Shown: positions 9,255 to 18,544, counted from the first letter of the stretch. The stretch is 46,733 bases of DNA from Leptotrichia sp. oral taxon 215 str. W9775 (GCF_000469505.1 NZ_KI272841.1:106422-153154), one strand, 5' to 3'. Notes: generated by a model from the sequence alone, not told the origin. Made by a program: numbers and translations.

Positions 9255-10373
9255 ATGAAAATTGCAAACTTTGGAGTTGAAGAATGGCTAAATGTATGGG
9301 AAAATGATGCGATTTATGATATTGCAGGAAGTTCAATAGCATCATTCACATTGGAAGAAATTATAAAAACAGGAAATAAAAGTGAAAAAGAATTTTTTTC
9401 AGGGTTAATGACGAAAAAGATGAATTATGGATGGATAGAAGGTTCACCGGAATTTAAGGAGCAGGTAAGTCTTTTATATAAAAATATTAAGCCTGAACAG
9501 GTTTTACAGACAAATGGGGCAACAGGAGGCAATTTCCTGGCTTTATATTCTCTGATTGAGGCTGGAGACCATGTTATTTCACTGTATCCCACTTATCAGC
9601 AGCTGTATGATATACCGCGTTCTTTTGGTGCAGAAGTGGATTTGTGGCATATTAGGGAAGAAAATAGATGGTTGCCAGATTTGGAAGATTTACGGAAACT
9701 TGTAAGAAGTAATACAAAAATGATATGTATTAATAATGCAAATAATCCTACAGGAGCAGTTATGGAGGAAGATTTTCTGAAGGAACTGGTAAAAATTGCT
9801 GAAGGCTGTGGAGCCTATATTCTTTCTGATGAAGTCTATAAATCACTGGAAACAGGAATAGAAGTTCCTTCGATTGCTGATTTATACGACAAAGGGATAT
9901 CAGTAAACAGTATTTCAAAAACTTATTCTGTTCCAGGGATACGTATAGGCTGGGTTGCTGCCAATTCCGAGTTAAGTGATATTTTCCGTAAATATCGTGA
10001 TTATACAATGATATGTGCTGGAGTGTTTGATGATTATCTGGCTACGTATATACTGGAAAATAAGGAAGCTGTACTTGAAAGAAATAGAAAAATAGTAACA
10101 GAAAATTTAGAAGTTGTAAAAAAATGGGTGGAAAATGAACCTAAAGTATCACTGATTTATCCTAAATATGTATCAACTTCCTTTATTAAATTAGATATTC
10201 CAGTTGATACAGAGGAATTTTGCATAAAACTTCTGAAGGAAAAGGGAGTACTGTTAGTTCCAGGTAACCGTTTTGATATGCCGGGATACGCAAGATTAGG
10301 TTACTGCACACATAGGGAGATACTGGAAAAGGGACTTGAAAAGCTTTCGGAATTTTTGAGAGAATTTGAATAA
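9255..10373 (+). CDS. PLP-dependent aminotransferase, class I/II
   Basis: This 372-residue cytoplasmic enzyme belongs to the fold-type I aminotransferases. The PLP-binding lysine lies in SISKTYSVPGIRIGW, matching the SxSK...PGxRxG motif. NNANNPTGAV and LSDEVYKSL carry the conserved Asn and Asp/Tyr that contact the cofactor, and the C-terminal YARLGY Arg would bind substrate carboxylate. The NYGWIEGSPEFKE and LQTNGATGGNFLALY segments resemble a subgroup near capreomycidine synthase and other class I/II enzymes, but the substrate cannot be assigned. A GTG at 9246 lies inside the Shine-Dalgarno region AAGAGGTGAG, so the ATG at 9255 is preferred. The M23 peptidase gene follows after 30 bp. Confidence 0.85.
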   Translation: MKIANFGVEEWLNVWENDAIYDIAGSSIASFTLEEIIKTGNKSEKEFFSGLMTKKMNYGWIEGSPEFKEQVSLLYKNIKPEQVLQTNGATGGNFLALYSLIEAGDHVISLYPTYQQLYDIPRSFGAEVDLWHIREENRWLPDLEDLRKLVRSNTKMICINNANNPTGAVMEEDFLKELVKIAEGCGAYILSDEVYKSLETGIEVPSIADLYDKGISVNSISKTYSVPGIRIGWVAANSELSDIFRKYRDYTMICAGVFDDYLATYILENKEAVLERNRKIVTENLEVVKKWVENEPKVSLIYPKYVSTSFIKLDIPVDTEEFCIKLLKEKGVLLVPGNRFDMPGYARLGYCTHREILEKGLEKLSEFLREFE

Positions 10374-10403
10374 TTTAAAGAGGAGATTTTAAAATTTACT
10401 ACT

Positions 10404-11342
10404 ATGGAAAATAATTACAGTAATATGAAAAAAAATAAAAAATGGCGTATTAATAAGAGAAAAGTTATGTTTGTTTTTATAATTCCTTTAATAATTGTCG
10501 GAATTATTTTTTCAGTTGTAACTTATATTAATACTAAACGTGAAGAAGCAGTTGTCAAAGCGGCAATGGAAGAGGAAGAAGACAATATTTTCAGGATAGA
10601 TCCTGTAAAAAATCCCCAAGTTACATATTATAACTTCAGGGGGGAAGAATATCCTGACTGGGCTAAATTTGGAATGACAAGAAGTAATGGAATAAAGGCT
10701 CATCAGGGAATTGATATTTTTGCTGTTCCGGGAACAGATGTCTTTGCAGTTCTGGATGGAAAAATTGTTGATTTATATGTAGATAAAAAGGGTTATGGGT
10801 TAAATTTTTATCTGGAAGTGGATCCTAAGGAGCTTGAAAAAATTAAGAGAAAAAATTATAAGCCAAAGGAAGGTTCGGGAGAAGAAAACTACGGTCCAAA
10901 TTATGAACCCGGAATGGTAATAAAATATCTGAGATATTGTCATTTGAGTGAAGTCAGTGTAAAAGTTGGAGATACAGTAAAGGCAGGGCAAATACTTGGA
11001 AAAACAGGAGTTACAGGTAATGCAAGCGGAACACGTGCTCCACATCTGCATTTTGAAATAGCTTATGAAATGAGGGGAAAAGGGCTTTTAAACAGAGTGG
11101 ATCCTGAAATGTATTTTAAGATAAAAAATGGGAATCAATTATCTGAGGAAGAGAAGAAAGTCCAGTATGAAGCTACTCAATTAGTCTGGAAAGCTGATAA
11201 AAAATATGCGGAAGGTTTCAGGCTAGCAAGTGTGTTTATGGATGAGGAAAACGAAAGAAGGCTTAAGGAAGAGGAAGAAAAGAATAAAAAAATTTCAAAT
11301 AATGGAAAAGTTTCCGGAAGAAAGAAAGGGAGCAGGAGATAA
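10404..11342 (+). CDS. M23-family (LytM-like) metallopeptidase, membrane-anchored
   Basis: This 312-residue protein has a short basic N-terminus, one membrane span at about 22-42 and an extracytoplasmic LytM/M23 domain at about 95-235. Zinc and catalytic residues are visible in HQGIDI (HxxxD), RYCHLSE and HLHFEI (HxH), so it should be an active peptidoglycan endopeptidase rather than a degenerate adaptor. A loop of about 45 residues (KELEKIKRKNYKPKEGSGEENYGP) is inserted in the domain, and the C-terminus is a highly charged, probably coiled-coil tail. The best Shine-Dalgarno (AGAGGAG) is unusually far (about 20 nt) from the ATG. The stop codon lies inside the terminator stem. Confidence 0.88.
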   Translation: MENNYSNMKKNKKWRINKRKVMFVFIIPLIIVGIIFSVVTYINTKREEAVVKAAMEEEEDNIFRIDPVKNPQVTYYNFRGEEYPDWAKFGMTRSNGIKAHQGIDIFAVPGTDVFAVLDGKIVDLYVDKKGYGLNFYLEVDPKELEKIKRKNYKPKEGSGEENYGPNYEPGMVIKYLRYCHLSEVSVKVGDTVKAGQILGKTGVTGNASGTRAPHLHFEIAYEMRGKGLLNRVDPEMYFKIKNGNQLSEEEKKVQYEATQLVWKADKKYAEGFRLASVFMDEENERRLKEEEEKNKKISNNGKVSGRKKGSRR

Positions 11343-11370
11343 GGCGAGGGCCTTATCTTTTTCTTTTTTT
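11338..11370 (+). terminator. Terminator of the M23 peptidase unit, overlapping the integrase 3' end
   Basis: GATAAGG (11338-11344) pairs perfectly with CCTTATC (11351-11357) around a six-base loop, and a 13-base T-rich tract follows. The T-tract also encodes the Lys/Arg-rich end of the convergent integrase, which marks the left boundary of the accessory island. Confidence 0.88.
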
Positions 11371-12342
11371 GAGGTATGAAGAGAGTTTGTTGTGGATTAG
11401 GGTTAGGCATTTTTTCTTATGTTCCATTTTTGGATGAACATATAAATTTAGAGTTGTATTTATGCTGGAATGTCCTAAAATTTCTGCAACAGTTTTATAA
11501 TCAGTTCCAAGTTCGATTGCCTGTGTTGCAAAAGTATGTCTCAAAGAATGAAAAGAAAGTTTTGAAATATTTAGTAAGGAAAGTATTGAATAATAGTATT
11601 TGCGGTATATTCTAGGTTCAATAAAATTTCTATTTCCTGAAATAATATAGAAATTATTATTTTTACGTAATTTTTTAATTGTTTTTATTAGATGTTTACT
11701 GAGGGGAATATTTCTAAATGAGGAAGTTGTCTTTGGAGAAGAAATGATGATTTTACTTTCACTTGAAATAGTTTTTTTAATATAAATTCTTTGAACAGTT
11801 CTATTTACAGATAAGATTTCATTTTCAAAGTCAATATCACACCATTTCAAACCACAAACTTCGCCTATTCTTAAGCCACATAGTAAAGAAATCAGTATAC
11901 CAAGAGATTTTTCATCTAGATTGGAGTTTATATATTGAAAAAGTTTAAAATGTTCAGCATGGCTAAAAATTTCTATTTTTTTACTTGGAATATTTTTAGG
12001 AAATTTATAGTCAAAAGTTTTCCTCTTAATAATACCATTTTTCATTGCAGAATTTAAACAAGATTTGATAACTGTCATAATATCTTTTACAGTTTTTAGT
12101 GACAGTCCTTTTTTATTATTTAATTTTCCTGAATTTAATTTTTCAAATATTATATTTTGTAGGTCATTATTTTGGATATAGTTTATATTTTTAGCACCTA
12201 AAGATGGTTTTATGTGGTTTTCAATAATATTTGAGTATGTTGCATAAGTAGATTCTTTAAAAAAGGGTTTTTCATTTTTTAACCATATGTCAATCCATTC
12301 TGAAAATTTCATATCCTTTCTACAATTAGTATTCTTTTTCAT
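11353..12342 (-). CDS. Tyrosine recombinase / phage-type integrase
   Basis: This 329-residue enzyme has the two-domain layout of Tn916/XerC-like recombinases. A SAM-like core-binding domain spans about residues 10-115; the catalytic domain spans about 135-325 with Arg in CGLRIGEVCGL, His-x-x-Arg in FHSLRHTFAT, His in LGHSSINTT and the nucleophilic Tyr in LNLYVH, so all key residues are present. Shine-Dalgarno GGGAGG lies 8 nt before the start. It converges on the M23 gene and diverges from the helicase-Mod operon. The gap to the helicase holds two inverted sites with the form of recombinase core sites, so it may be a local DNA invertase rather than an island integrase. No matching attR-like repeat was found at the right side of the island. 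Confidence 0.93.
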   Translation of the reverse strand: MKKNTNCRKDMKFSEWIDIWLKNEKPFFKESTYATYSNIIENHIKPSLGAKNINYIQNNDLQNIIFEKLNSGKLNNKKGLSLKTVKDIMTVIKSCLNSAMKNGIIKRKTFDYKFPKNIPSKKIEIFSHAEHFKLFQYINSNLDEKSLGILISLLCGLRIGEVCGLKWCDIDFENEILSVNRTVQRIYIKKTISSESKIIISSPKTTSSFRNIPLSKHLIKTIKKLRKNNNFYIISGNRNFIEPRIYRKYYYSILSLLNISKLSFHSLRHTFATQAIELGTDYKTVAEILGHSSINTTLNLYVHPKMEHKKKCLTLIHNKLSSYLKKRKR

Positions 12343-12410
12343 ATTTTTACCTCCCTGTAATATAGTTCTTATTAATTTTACTATATTTGTGGAAGTTTTT
12401 CATTTGAGGA

Positions 12411-12433
12411 GAATTAAGCTGAATACTTAATTC
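12411..12433 (+). repeat. Left recombinase-core-like site of inverted pair
   Basis: Eight-base arms GAATTAAG (12411-12418) and CTTAATTC (12426-12433) are perfect inverted repeats around a 7-base spacer CTGAATA, the form of a tyrosine recombinase core site. A window of 25 bases (12412-12436) matches the reverse complement of 12562-12586 at 24 positions, 18 of them consecutive. Confidence 0.75.
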
Positions 12434-12475
12434 CAGTTTTATTAAAACTTACTTTTTTAAAGTAAATTCTAATAT

Positions 12476-12505
12476 ATTATACCATATATTATTTAAATAT
12501 GACTA
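12476..12505 (-). promoter_or_regulatory. Leftward promoter inside the invertible segment
   Basis: On the minus strand an extended -10 (TGG followed by TATAAT; -10 at 12481-12476) has a weak -35 match, TAGTCA at 12505-12500, 18 bases upstream. It points to the recombinase gene. If the flanking inverted sites recombine, it would instead point to the helicase operon. Confidence 0.5.
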
Positions 12506-12522
12506 AAAAACGTCTAGAAATC

Positions 12523-12551
12523 TTTAGCCATTTTTTTCTTTTCTATATAAT
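12523..12551 (+). promoter_or_regulatory. Rightward promoter candidate inside the invertible segment
   Basis: TTTAGC (12523-12528) and a perfect TATAAT (12546-12551) are separated by 17 bases and point to the helicase operon. The -35 is poor. Segment inversion would exchange this promoter with the leftward extended -10 promoter. Confidence 0.4.
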
Positions 12552-12618
12552 TTTAAAACCTCTGGAATTAAGTATTCAGATTAATTTTAAATAGGGCAGG
12601 TTGATAGAGGTTTTAAAA
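12551..12618 (+). repeat. 13-bp inverted repeat covering the helicase leader and its RBS
   Basis: TTTTAAAACCTCT (12551-12563) is perfectly complementary to AGAGGTTTTAAAA (12606-12618). The right arm includes the only GAGG before the helicase gene, so a transcript entering from upstream could hide its ribosome site. Most of the left arm (12551-12561) lies inside the putatively invertible segment, so inversion would separate the arms. Confidence 0.5.
12565..12587 (-). repeat. Right recombinase-core-like site of inverted pair
   Basis: GAATTAAG (12565-12572), spacer TATTCAG (12573-12579), then ATTAATTT (12580-12587), which matches CTTAATTC at six of eight bases. The spacer is the exact reverse complement of the left site's asymmetric spacer, so the two sites are in inverted orientation. 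Recombination between them would invert the roughly 130 bases in between. Confidence 0.75.
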
Positions 12619-12625
12619 ACTCTAA

Positions 12626-15600
12626 ATGAAAAGGATATTGAAGAAAATGGAAAATTCAGCAAAAAAATTTATTGAAAAAATAAATGAAGTTTTGGCAGAA
12701 AAAGAAAATGCTGTGGTGAATATCATTAATGATAAATTAACCATATCAGTTTTTACGGCACTGGAAAAAAATTTAAAAAATGTGAAGGAAATAAATTTTG
12801 TTATAAGAGATACAAAGTTTATTCCTGAAAATAGTGAAATATCGAGAGAATTTGAGATAACGCCTAATGATATTTTGTACAATTCTTACGATATAAAGGA
12901 AAAAAATAAGTTGAAGCATTTTGCTAAGGCGAAGGCTATGTATGATTTTATAAAAAATAATGTAAATGTCAGAAAAGTAAAGCCATATCAGAAAGTAAAT
13001 GGAAATATTTTAATAATTGATGATGATTTTATGATTCAAGGGACATCATCACTTGAAATATACGAAAAAAGGACAAATCGCTATGATTTTGATACAACAA
13101 TAAAAGGAGAAAATGAAAAAGAACAAATTCTTGAAACAGTAAAAAAATATAATCAGATTTGGAATAACAATGATGTAACACAGGATTATAAACAGGAATT
13201 ATTAGAAAGCCTTGAATTTGTTTATAAAAATTATAACCCTGAATTTTTGTATTATTTCACGTTAAATGAATTGTTTGGAGATAAGTTGGACAGTGGAGTT
13301 GAGAGATTTGAAAATGACAGCGAAAAATTTAAAAAGACTGAAATTTGGAATTCGCTTTTTGATTTTCAGAAGGATTGTGTTGTTTCTGCTATACAAAAAC
13401 TTCAGAAATATGGAGGATGTATAATTGCTGATTCTGTAGGATTGGGAAAAACATTTGAGGCACTTGCTGTGATTAAATATTTTGAAATAAGAAATGATAA
13501 TGTATTAGTTCTTACACCAGCAAAATTATACGATAACTGGCGTTCTTTTACAGGAAGTTATAAAGATAGCTTTTTGGATGAAATGTTTAATTATAAAATT
13601 ATGTTTCATACGGATTTATCGAGAACTAAGGGAGAATCAAAATCAGGTTATGAACTAAGCAGATTTGACTGGTCAAAATTTGATTTAGTTGTGATAGATG
13701 AGTCACATAATTTCAGAAATAGAATTGCAAAATATGATGAAAATGATGAGTTAATAATGAACAGATACTTTAAATTACTTCATGATGTAATAAAAAGTGG
13801 AAAAAATACAAAAGTACTACTGTTATCAGCGACACCAGTAAATAATAGTCTTGTGGACTTGAAAAATCAGATTTCAATTATAACAGGAGATAATGACAAT
13901 GCTTTTAATGAAGAAGGTATTTCGAGCGTGGGATATTTACTGAAAAAAGCGACGCAAGTTATAAATGACTGGGAAAAAGAAGGAAGTCAGAAAAAAGATG
14001 AGTTACTGGATAACTTGCCGTCGGATTTTTATAAACTGCTGGAAATGATGACAATATCAAGAAGCAGAAAACATATTACAAATTATTACGGAACAAAAAA
14101 TATAGGTAAATTTCCTAAAAAAAATAAACCAATAACTTATTATCCTGAAATAGACAGCAAAAATCAGTTGTTAGATTTTAAATATACAAATTCACTTTTA
14201 GAAGAACTGAATTTATCAGTATATACACCAACAAAATTTATAAAAAGTGACAAATTGGCCTACTACATCAACAAATACAAGTTATCAGGAAATCGTGGAG
14301 GAAAACTGGACTTTGAAACACAATCAAAAGGACTTATTTATCTGCATAGAGTGAACTTATTTAAAAGGCTGGAAAGTTCAGTTTATTCATTCTCTGAAAC
14401 GTTGAAAAGACTGATTGAAAATATTGACAGGACAATAGATAACTTACAGAAAGGACAGCAGATTGAAGAAGAGCTTGATGTGGAAAATGAAGATGAAATA
14501 TATATTGAAAGAAGTAAGTATGAAATAAAGGTAGAAGATTTGAGAATAAATGCCTATCTTGAAGAGTTGTATAACGATAGAGATATTGTAAAAAAAATAT
14601 ATGATGAAACATTGATTTTATTGAAAGAAGGTAGAGATAACAAGATTCATGAACTGGAAAAGATTGTGGAAAATAAGGTTGAAAATACACCATATAATGA
14701 AGGAAATAGAAAAATACTTATTTTTACAGCATTTGCGGACACAGCAAACTATATCTATTCTGAGTTGTTAAAAAAATTCGATGGTAAAGATATTAGCATT
14801 GCAAGTGTTACAGGTAAAGGCGTAAAAACTACAAACAAAAAAGTAAGAGAGGACTTTCACAGCATTCTGAGTGCATTTTCACCAAAGTCCAAAATGAAAA
14901 TTGAAATCCCACAGGAAGAACAGATAGATATTATAGTGGGAACAGACTGTATTTCAGAAGGACAGAATTTACAGGACTGTGATACTGTAATAAACTTTGA
15001 TATTCAGTGGAATCCTGTGTCGCTTATTCAGAGATTTGGAAGAGTGGACAGAATAGGAAGTAGAAATGACAAAATACAGATGATTAATTTCTTTCCGAAT
15101 GCAGATCTGAATGAATATTTGGACTTGGAGAGAAGAGTAAAAGGGAAAATGACAACATTAAATATTGCTTCCACAGGGGATGAAGATATGCTTAATCCTG
15201 AAATGAATGATTTTAACTTTAGGAAAAGACAGCTGGAAAAATTGAAGGATGAAGTGATAGATATAGAAGATACAAATGAAAATATTTCATTGACAGACCT
15301 TAATATGAACGAATATCTGTATGAACTTTCAAATTATGTGAATAATCATAAGGAAATAAACAAAATACCTAAAGGAATTTATTCTGTAGCTGAAGGTGAA
15401 CAGAAGGGAGTGTTGTTCTGCTTTAAACATAGTAAAAATGATGCTAAACCTAAAAATGACAGTTCCCTTTATCCCTATTACCTGATTTTTGTTGGAAATA
15501 ATAAAGAGATTTTATTTAAAAACAGTCAGGCAAGGGAAGTTATAAAACTTTTCAGACAGCTATGCTATGAGAAAAATGAAGTTCAGGAAAAAGTTTTAAA

Positions 15601-15799
15601 GGAATTTTTTAAAGATACGAAAAATGCTACAGAAATGGGATTTTATTCAGAACTGCTTAATACTGCGGTAAATAGTATAAAAGGTGAAGAAGAAGAAAAG
15701 GCTATTCAGACAGTGTTTGATTTTTCAGGATTTAATAACAATTTTAAAAATGATATGATTGATGACTTCGAATTAATTTCTTTTCTGGTGGTGGGTTAG
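12626..15799 (+). CDS. SNF2-type helicase with degenerate PLD-like N-terminus
   Basis: This 1057-residue ATPase opens the island operon. Residues about 30-150 resemble a phospholipase D-like domain: the segment NGNILIIDDDFMIQGTSSLE keeps the GxSSL part but lacks the catalytic HxK, so it is probably inactive. Helicase motif I is DSVGLGKT (269-276), motif II DESH (358-361), motif III LLSATPVNN, and the C-terminal lobe ends with SEGQNLQ and QRFGRVDRIGS (motifs V/VI). DNA-translocase or remodelling activity is expected in a restriction or defence complex with the following DUF4391 and Mod genes. The Shine-Dalgarno is weak and distant (GAGG at 12607-12610), so the ATG at 12647 is an alternative start. 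Confidence 0.85.
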   Translation: MKRILKKMENSAKKFIEKINEVLAEKENAVVNIINDKLTISVFTALEKNLKNVKEINFVIRDTKFIPENSEISREFEITPNDILYNSYDIKEKNKLKHFAKAKAMYDFIKNNVNVRKVKPYQKVNGNILIIDDDFMIQGTSSLEIYEKRTNRYDFDTTIKGENEKEQILETVKKYNQIWNNNDVTQDYKQELLESLEFVYKNYNPEFLYYFTLNELFGDKLDSGVERFENDSEKFKKTEIWNSLFDFQKDCVVSAIQKLQKYGGCIIADSVGLGKTFEALAVIKYFEIRNDNVLVLTPAKLYDNWRSFTGSYKDSFLDEMFNYKIMFHTDLSRTKGESKSGYELSRFDWSKFDLVVIDESHNFRNRIAKYDENDELIMNRYFKLLHDVIKSGKNTKVLLLSATPVNNSLVDLKNQISIITGDNDNAFNEEGISSVGYLLKKATQVINDWEKEGSQKKDELLDNLPSDFYKLLEMMTISRSRKHITNYYGTKNIGKFPKKNKPITYYPEIDSKNQLLDFKYTNSLLEELNLSVYTPTKFIKSDKLAYYINKYKLSGNRGGKLDFETQSKGLIYLHRVNLFKRLESSVYSFSETLKRLIENIDRTIDNLQKGQQIEEELDVENEDEIYIERSKYEIKVEDLRINAYLEELYNDRDIVKKIYDETLILLKEGRDNKIHELEKIVENKVENTPYNEGNRKILIFTAFADTANYIYSELLKKFDGKDISIASVTGKGVKTTNKKVREDFHSILSAFSPKSKMKIEIPQEEQIDIIVGTDCISEGQNLQDCDTVINFDIQWNPVSLIQRFGRVDRIGSRNDKIQMINFFPNADLNEYLDLERRVKGKMTTLNIASTGDEDMLNPEMNDFNFRKRQLEKLKDEVIDIEDTNENISLTDLNMNEYLYELSNYVNNHKEINKIPKGIYSVAEGEQKGVLFCFKHSKNDAKPKNDSSLYPYYLIFVGNNKEILFKNSQAREVIKLFRQLCYEKNEVQEKVLKEFFKDTKNATEMGFYSELLNTAVNSIKGEEEEKAIQTVFDFSGFNNNFKNDMIDDFELISFLVVG

Positions 15800-16513
15800 A
15801 TGATAAATATGCCCGAAAGATATGAAGTAAATCAGGAAATAAAATTGAAAAATCTTATTCTGAAGGAATTTAAACCTGATGAAAAAAAGAAAATAAAGGA
15901 ATATGTAAAATCTGTAATATTAAAGTACGTGATAAATGATGAAGAAATACCGAGTGTGGAAGATGAAAAATATAATTTTAAGGTAATTCAGTATTTTGAC
16001 TTTGAAATAAGCGATATAAAAAAGGCAGGATTTCTTGCAAATTTATATCAGGAAGCAATTAAATCGCCGTGTGTATTAAGATTTTACGATAATTCAAAAG
16101 AAGTGTATTCCTTAGCTTTAAAAAGACTGAATCAAAATGATAGAGATGAAATAGTAGTTACAGATACAGTAATGACTGAAATATTTGACTTGTCAATGTC
16201 AAGTTCAGCAAAAAGGGAAGTGGAAGGAGTTTTAGACTATTCTAAAATCCTGAATCGAACTAACAAAGTTAATTTTTATTCGGAGATGTTTATAAGAAAT
16301 TATATTTTAAAAAACCAAAAATATTATCAGAAATCAAGGAATATTTTAGAAAGTTTAATATGGTATGACAGAAACAAAACGATTAATATTTTTGAAAATT
16401 TTAAAAATCTTGTGATGTACAAAGAAAAAATGAAATCAACTATTAGAAATAGTGAGAAAGTAGAAATTAATAAAAAAATCAGAGAGATAATTTCTGAATT
16501 GGATAAATATTAG
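15800..16513 (+). CDS. DUF4391-like protein
   Basis: This 237-residue soluble protein starts at the base after the helicase stop, which implies tight translational coupling. The core (FKVIQYFDFEISDIKKAGFLANLYQEAIKSP, then an LRFYDNSKEVYSLALKRLN strand region) looks like DUF4391, a family of unknown biochemistry that I recall occurring beside type III-like methyltransferases and SNF2 helicases. No nuclease or methylase motif is visible. Its position between helicase and Mod suggests a subunit of the same complex. A second in-frame ATG at 15809 is possible. The family call rests on remembered pattern, not on a search. Confidence 0.65.
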   Translation: MINMPERYEVNQEIKLKNLILKEFKPDEKKKIKEYVKSVILKYVINDEEIPSVEDEKYNFKVIQYFDFEISDIKKAGFLANLYQEAIKSPCVLRFYDNSKEVYSLALKRLNQNDRDEIVVTDTVMTEIFDLSMSSSAKREVEGVLDYSKILNRTNKVNFYSEMFIRNYILKNQKYYQKSRNILESLIWYDRNKTINIFENFKNLVMYKEKMKSTIRNSEKVEINKKIREIISELDKY

Positions 16514-16528
16514 AATTTTGGAGGAAAA

Positions 16529-18493
16529 ATGGAAAATAATAAAATAAAAAAAGAGATAAATGACATAGTAAATGATAATTTAAAAGCACTAGAACAATTA
16601 TTTCCATCTGCTGTAAAGGATGGACAGCTGGATATAAAAGCATTAAAGGAAGAACTGGGAGATTTTGAAGAAGTAACAACTGAAAAATATGAGTTAAACT
16701 GGGCAGGGAAACAAAATGCCAAAAAAAGAGTACAGCAGGGGATAGGAAATAAAACATTGAAATTTGTGGAAAAAGATAGTAAAAATGCTGATACAACAGA
16801 AAATATCTATATTGAAGGAGATAATCTGGAAGTATTGAAACTGTTAAGACAGAATTATTACAACTCAATAAAAATGATATATATTGACCCGCCGTATAAT
16901 ACGGGAAATGATTTTGTCTATAATGATACTTTTAAAATGGACAAGGAAGAGAGCGACAAGGCAGAGGGAATAATATCAGAAAATAATGAAAAACTGCAGA
17001 AAAATCAGAAGTCAACTAACAGGTACCATGCAAACTGGTTAAATATGATGTATCCAAGATTGAAACTGGCTAGGGATTTACTGACTGATGAGGGAGTTAT
17101 ATTTATAAGTATTGATGATAATGAGCAGGCTAACCTAAAGAGATTGTGTGATGAGATTTTTGGGGAGGAGAATTTTGTCGGGGTAATTTCGAATATAACA
17201 GGAGCTAGTCAAAATGGTGAAGGAGTTCTTTTGCAGAAGAATATAGAGTATTGTTTGGTTTATTCAAAATTAATAGATAGAGTAAGCATTAATAAAGTAG
17301 ATAAAGCGAATGAAGAATTGAGAAATTTATCAGATGCACCTACTTCATTGATAACAAGACCAGATATGGGATATACAATCTATTATAATACAGAGACAAA
17401 TGATATTATTCCAGTTAAAGACTATAATAAAAATAAAATTCTTTCAAATATTCAAGAGGAAGTGTATCAGGATGTGAAAGAATTAATTGAAAATGGATAC
17501 ATACCAATTAGACCAGGAATTAAAAATAATCAGTTGCACAGATGGAGATGGGGATTTGAAACTTTTTCTGAAAGAAAAAATGAAATAATTGTAAAAAAAA
17601 TAAATGATAAATTTAATGTATATTTTAAGCAATCAGGATATAATCCACCTAAAAATATACAAAAGTTTTCAGTTGGAACAAATGAATTAAAAAAATTATT
17701 TGATAATATTAAAATATTTGATTATCCCAAATCAGTAAATATGTTAAAATATTTAGTTTCTATTGGAATGAATAAGGGAGATTTAATGATTGATTTTTTC
17801 TCAGGTTCAGCAACAACAGCACATGCCGTTATGAAACTAAACAGTGAAGATAATGGAAATAGAAAATATATAATGGTTCAATTACCTGAAACAACTGATG
17901 AAAAATCAGAAGCATTTAAGGCTGGATATAAAAATATTGCAGAAATTGGAAAAGAGAGAATCAGACGTGCTGGAGAAAAGATAAAACAGGAAATAGAAGA
18001 ATATAATTCAAATTTAAAACTTGGAGAAGAACCAAAAAAAGTTCCAGATATTGGATTTAAAGTATTTAAAGTGGATGATACAAATATAAAATGGTACGAC
18101 TTGGAGAATTTCAATGAAGAAAGTCAATATTCTTTTGATGACCCTGATTCATTGGATTTTGTGCTTGGAAGCAATGATATTGATATTGTTTATGAAATAA
18201 TGTTAAGACAGAATGATGTTCCGTTGTCAGAAAATCTGGAAGTGTTGACAGATATTGGAAATAGAACTTATCTGTATGCAAGTACATACTTGATTTGCCT
18301 TGAAACAGAAATAACAGAGGAAATGGTAGAAAAATTAGCTTCATTAGATCCGTTACCGATAAAATTTGTATTTAGGGATTCAGCATTTAAGGATAATATT
18401 TCATTGAAGGATGAGACTTTTAGGAAGTTGAGAAGTCTGATTGAGAGAAATTCAGGGGAGAGTAAGGTTAGTTATAGGGTTGAGTTTATTTAG
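16529..18493 (+). CDS. mod: Type III restriction-modification DNA methyltransferase (Mod)
   Basis: Mod recognises the target and methylates adenine N6, protecting host DNA and guiding Res. The 654-residue protein has DPPY (120-123, in YIDPPYNTGNDFVY) before the SAM-binding DFFSGSATTAHAV (FSGSA at 424-428), the order of beta-class methyltransferases and of type III Mod. The target recognition region lies between them (about 215-400), and the C-terminal part after 440 is typical of Mod. Shine-Dalgarno TGGAGG precedes the start; the gene begins 15 bp after DUF4391. The partner Res lies 3.6 kb downstream, separated by unrelated small genes, unlike the usual adjacent mod-res pair. The recognition sequence cannot be read from the protein. 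Confidence 0.95.
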   Translation: MENNKIKKEINDIVNDNLKALEQLFPSAVKDGQLDIKALKEELGDFEEVTTEKYELNWAGKQNAKKRVQQGIGNKTLKFVEKDSKNADTTENIYIEGDNLEVLKLLRQNYYNSIKMIYIDPPYNTGNDFVYNDTFKMDKEESDKAEGIISENNEKLQKNQKSTNRYHANWLNMMYPRLKLARDLLTDEGVIFISIDDNEQANLKRLCDEIFGEENFVGVISNITGASQNGEGVLLQKNIEYCLVYSKLIDRVSINKVDKANEELRNLSDAPTSLITRPDMGYTIYYNTETNDIIPVKDYNKNKILSNIQEEVYQDVKELIENGYIPIRPGIKNNQLHRWRWGFETFSERKNEIIVKKINDKFNVYFKQSGYNPPKNIQKFSVGTNELKKLFDNIKIFDYPKSVNMLKYLVSIGMNKGDLMIDFFSGSATTAHAVMKLNSEDNGNRKYIMVQLPETTDEKSEAFKAGYKNIAEIGKERIRRAGEKIKQEIEEYNSNLKLGEEPKKVPDIGFKVFKVDDTNIKWYDLENFNEESQYSFDDPDSLDFVLGSNDIDIVYEIMLRQNDVPLSENLEVLTDIGNRTYLYASTYLICLETEITEEMVEKLASLDPLPIKFVFRDSAFKDNISLKDETFRKLRSLIERNSGESKVSYRVEFI

Positions 18494-18544
18494 GAGAGGA
18501 GAAGAGGTAAAAAAATAAAATAAAAATAGGAAGGAAATGAAAAA

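Noticed and set aside
16479..16868. 129-codon minus-strand ORF across the start of mod
   Set aside because: It is a hydrophobic shadow of the Lys/Asn-rich Mod coding strand, with no ribosome site.
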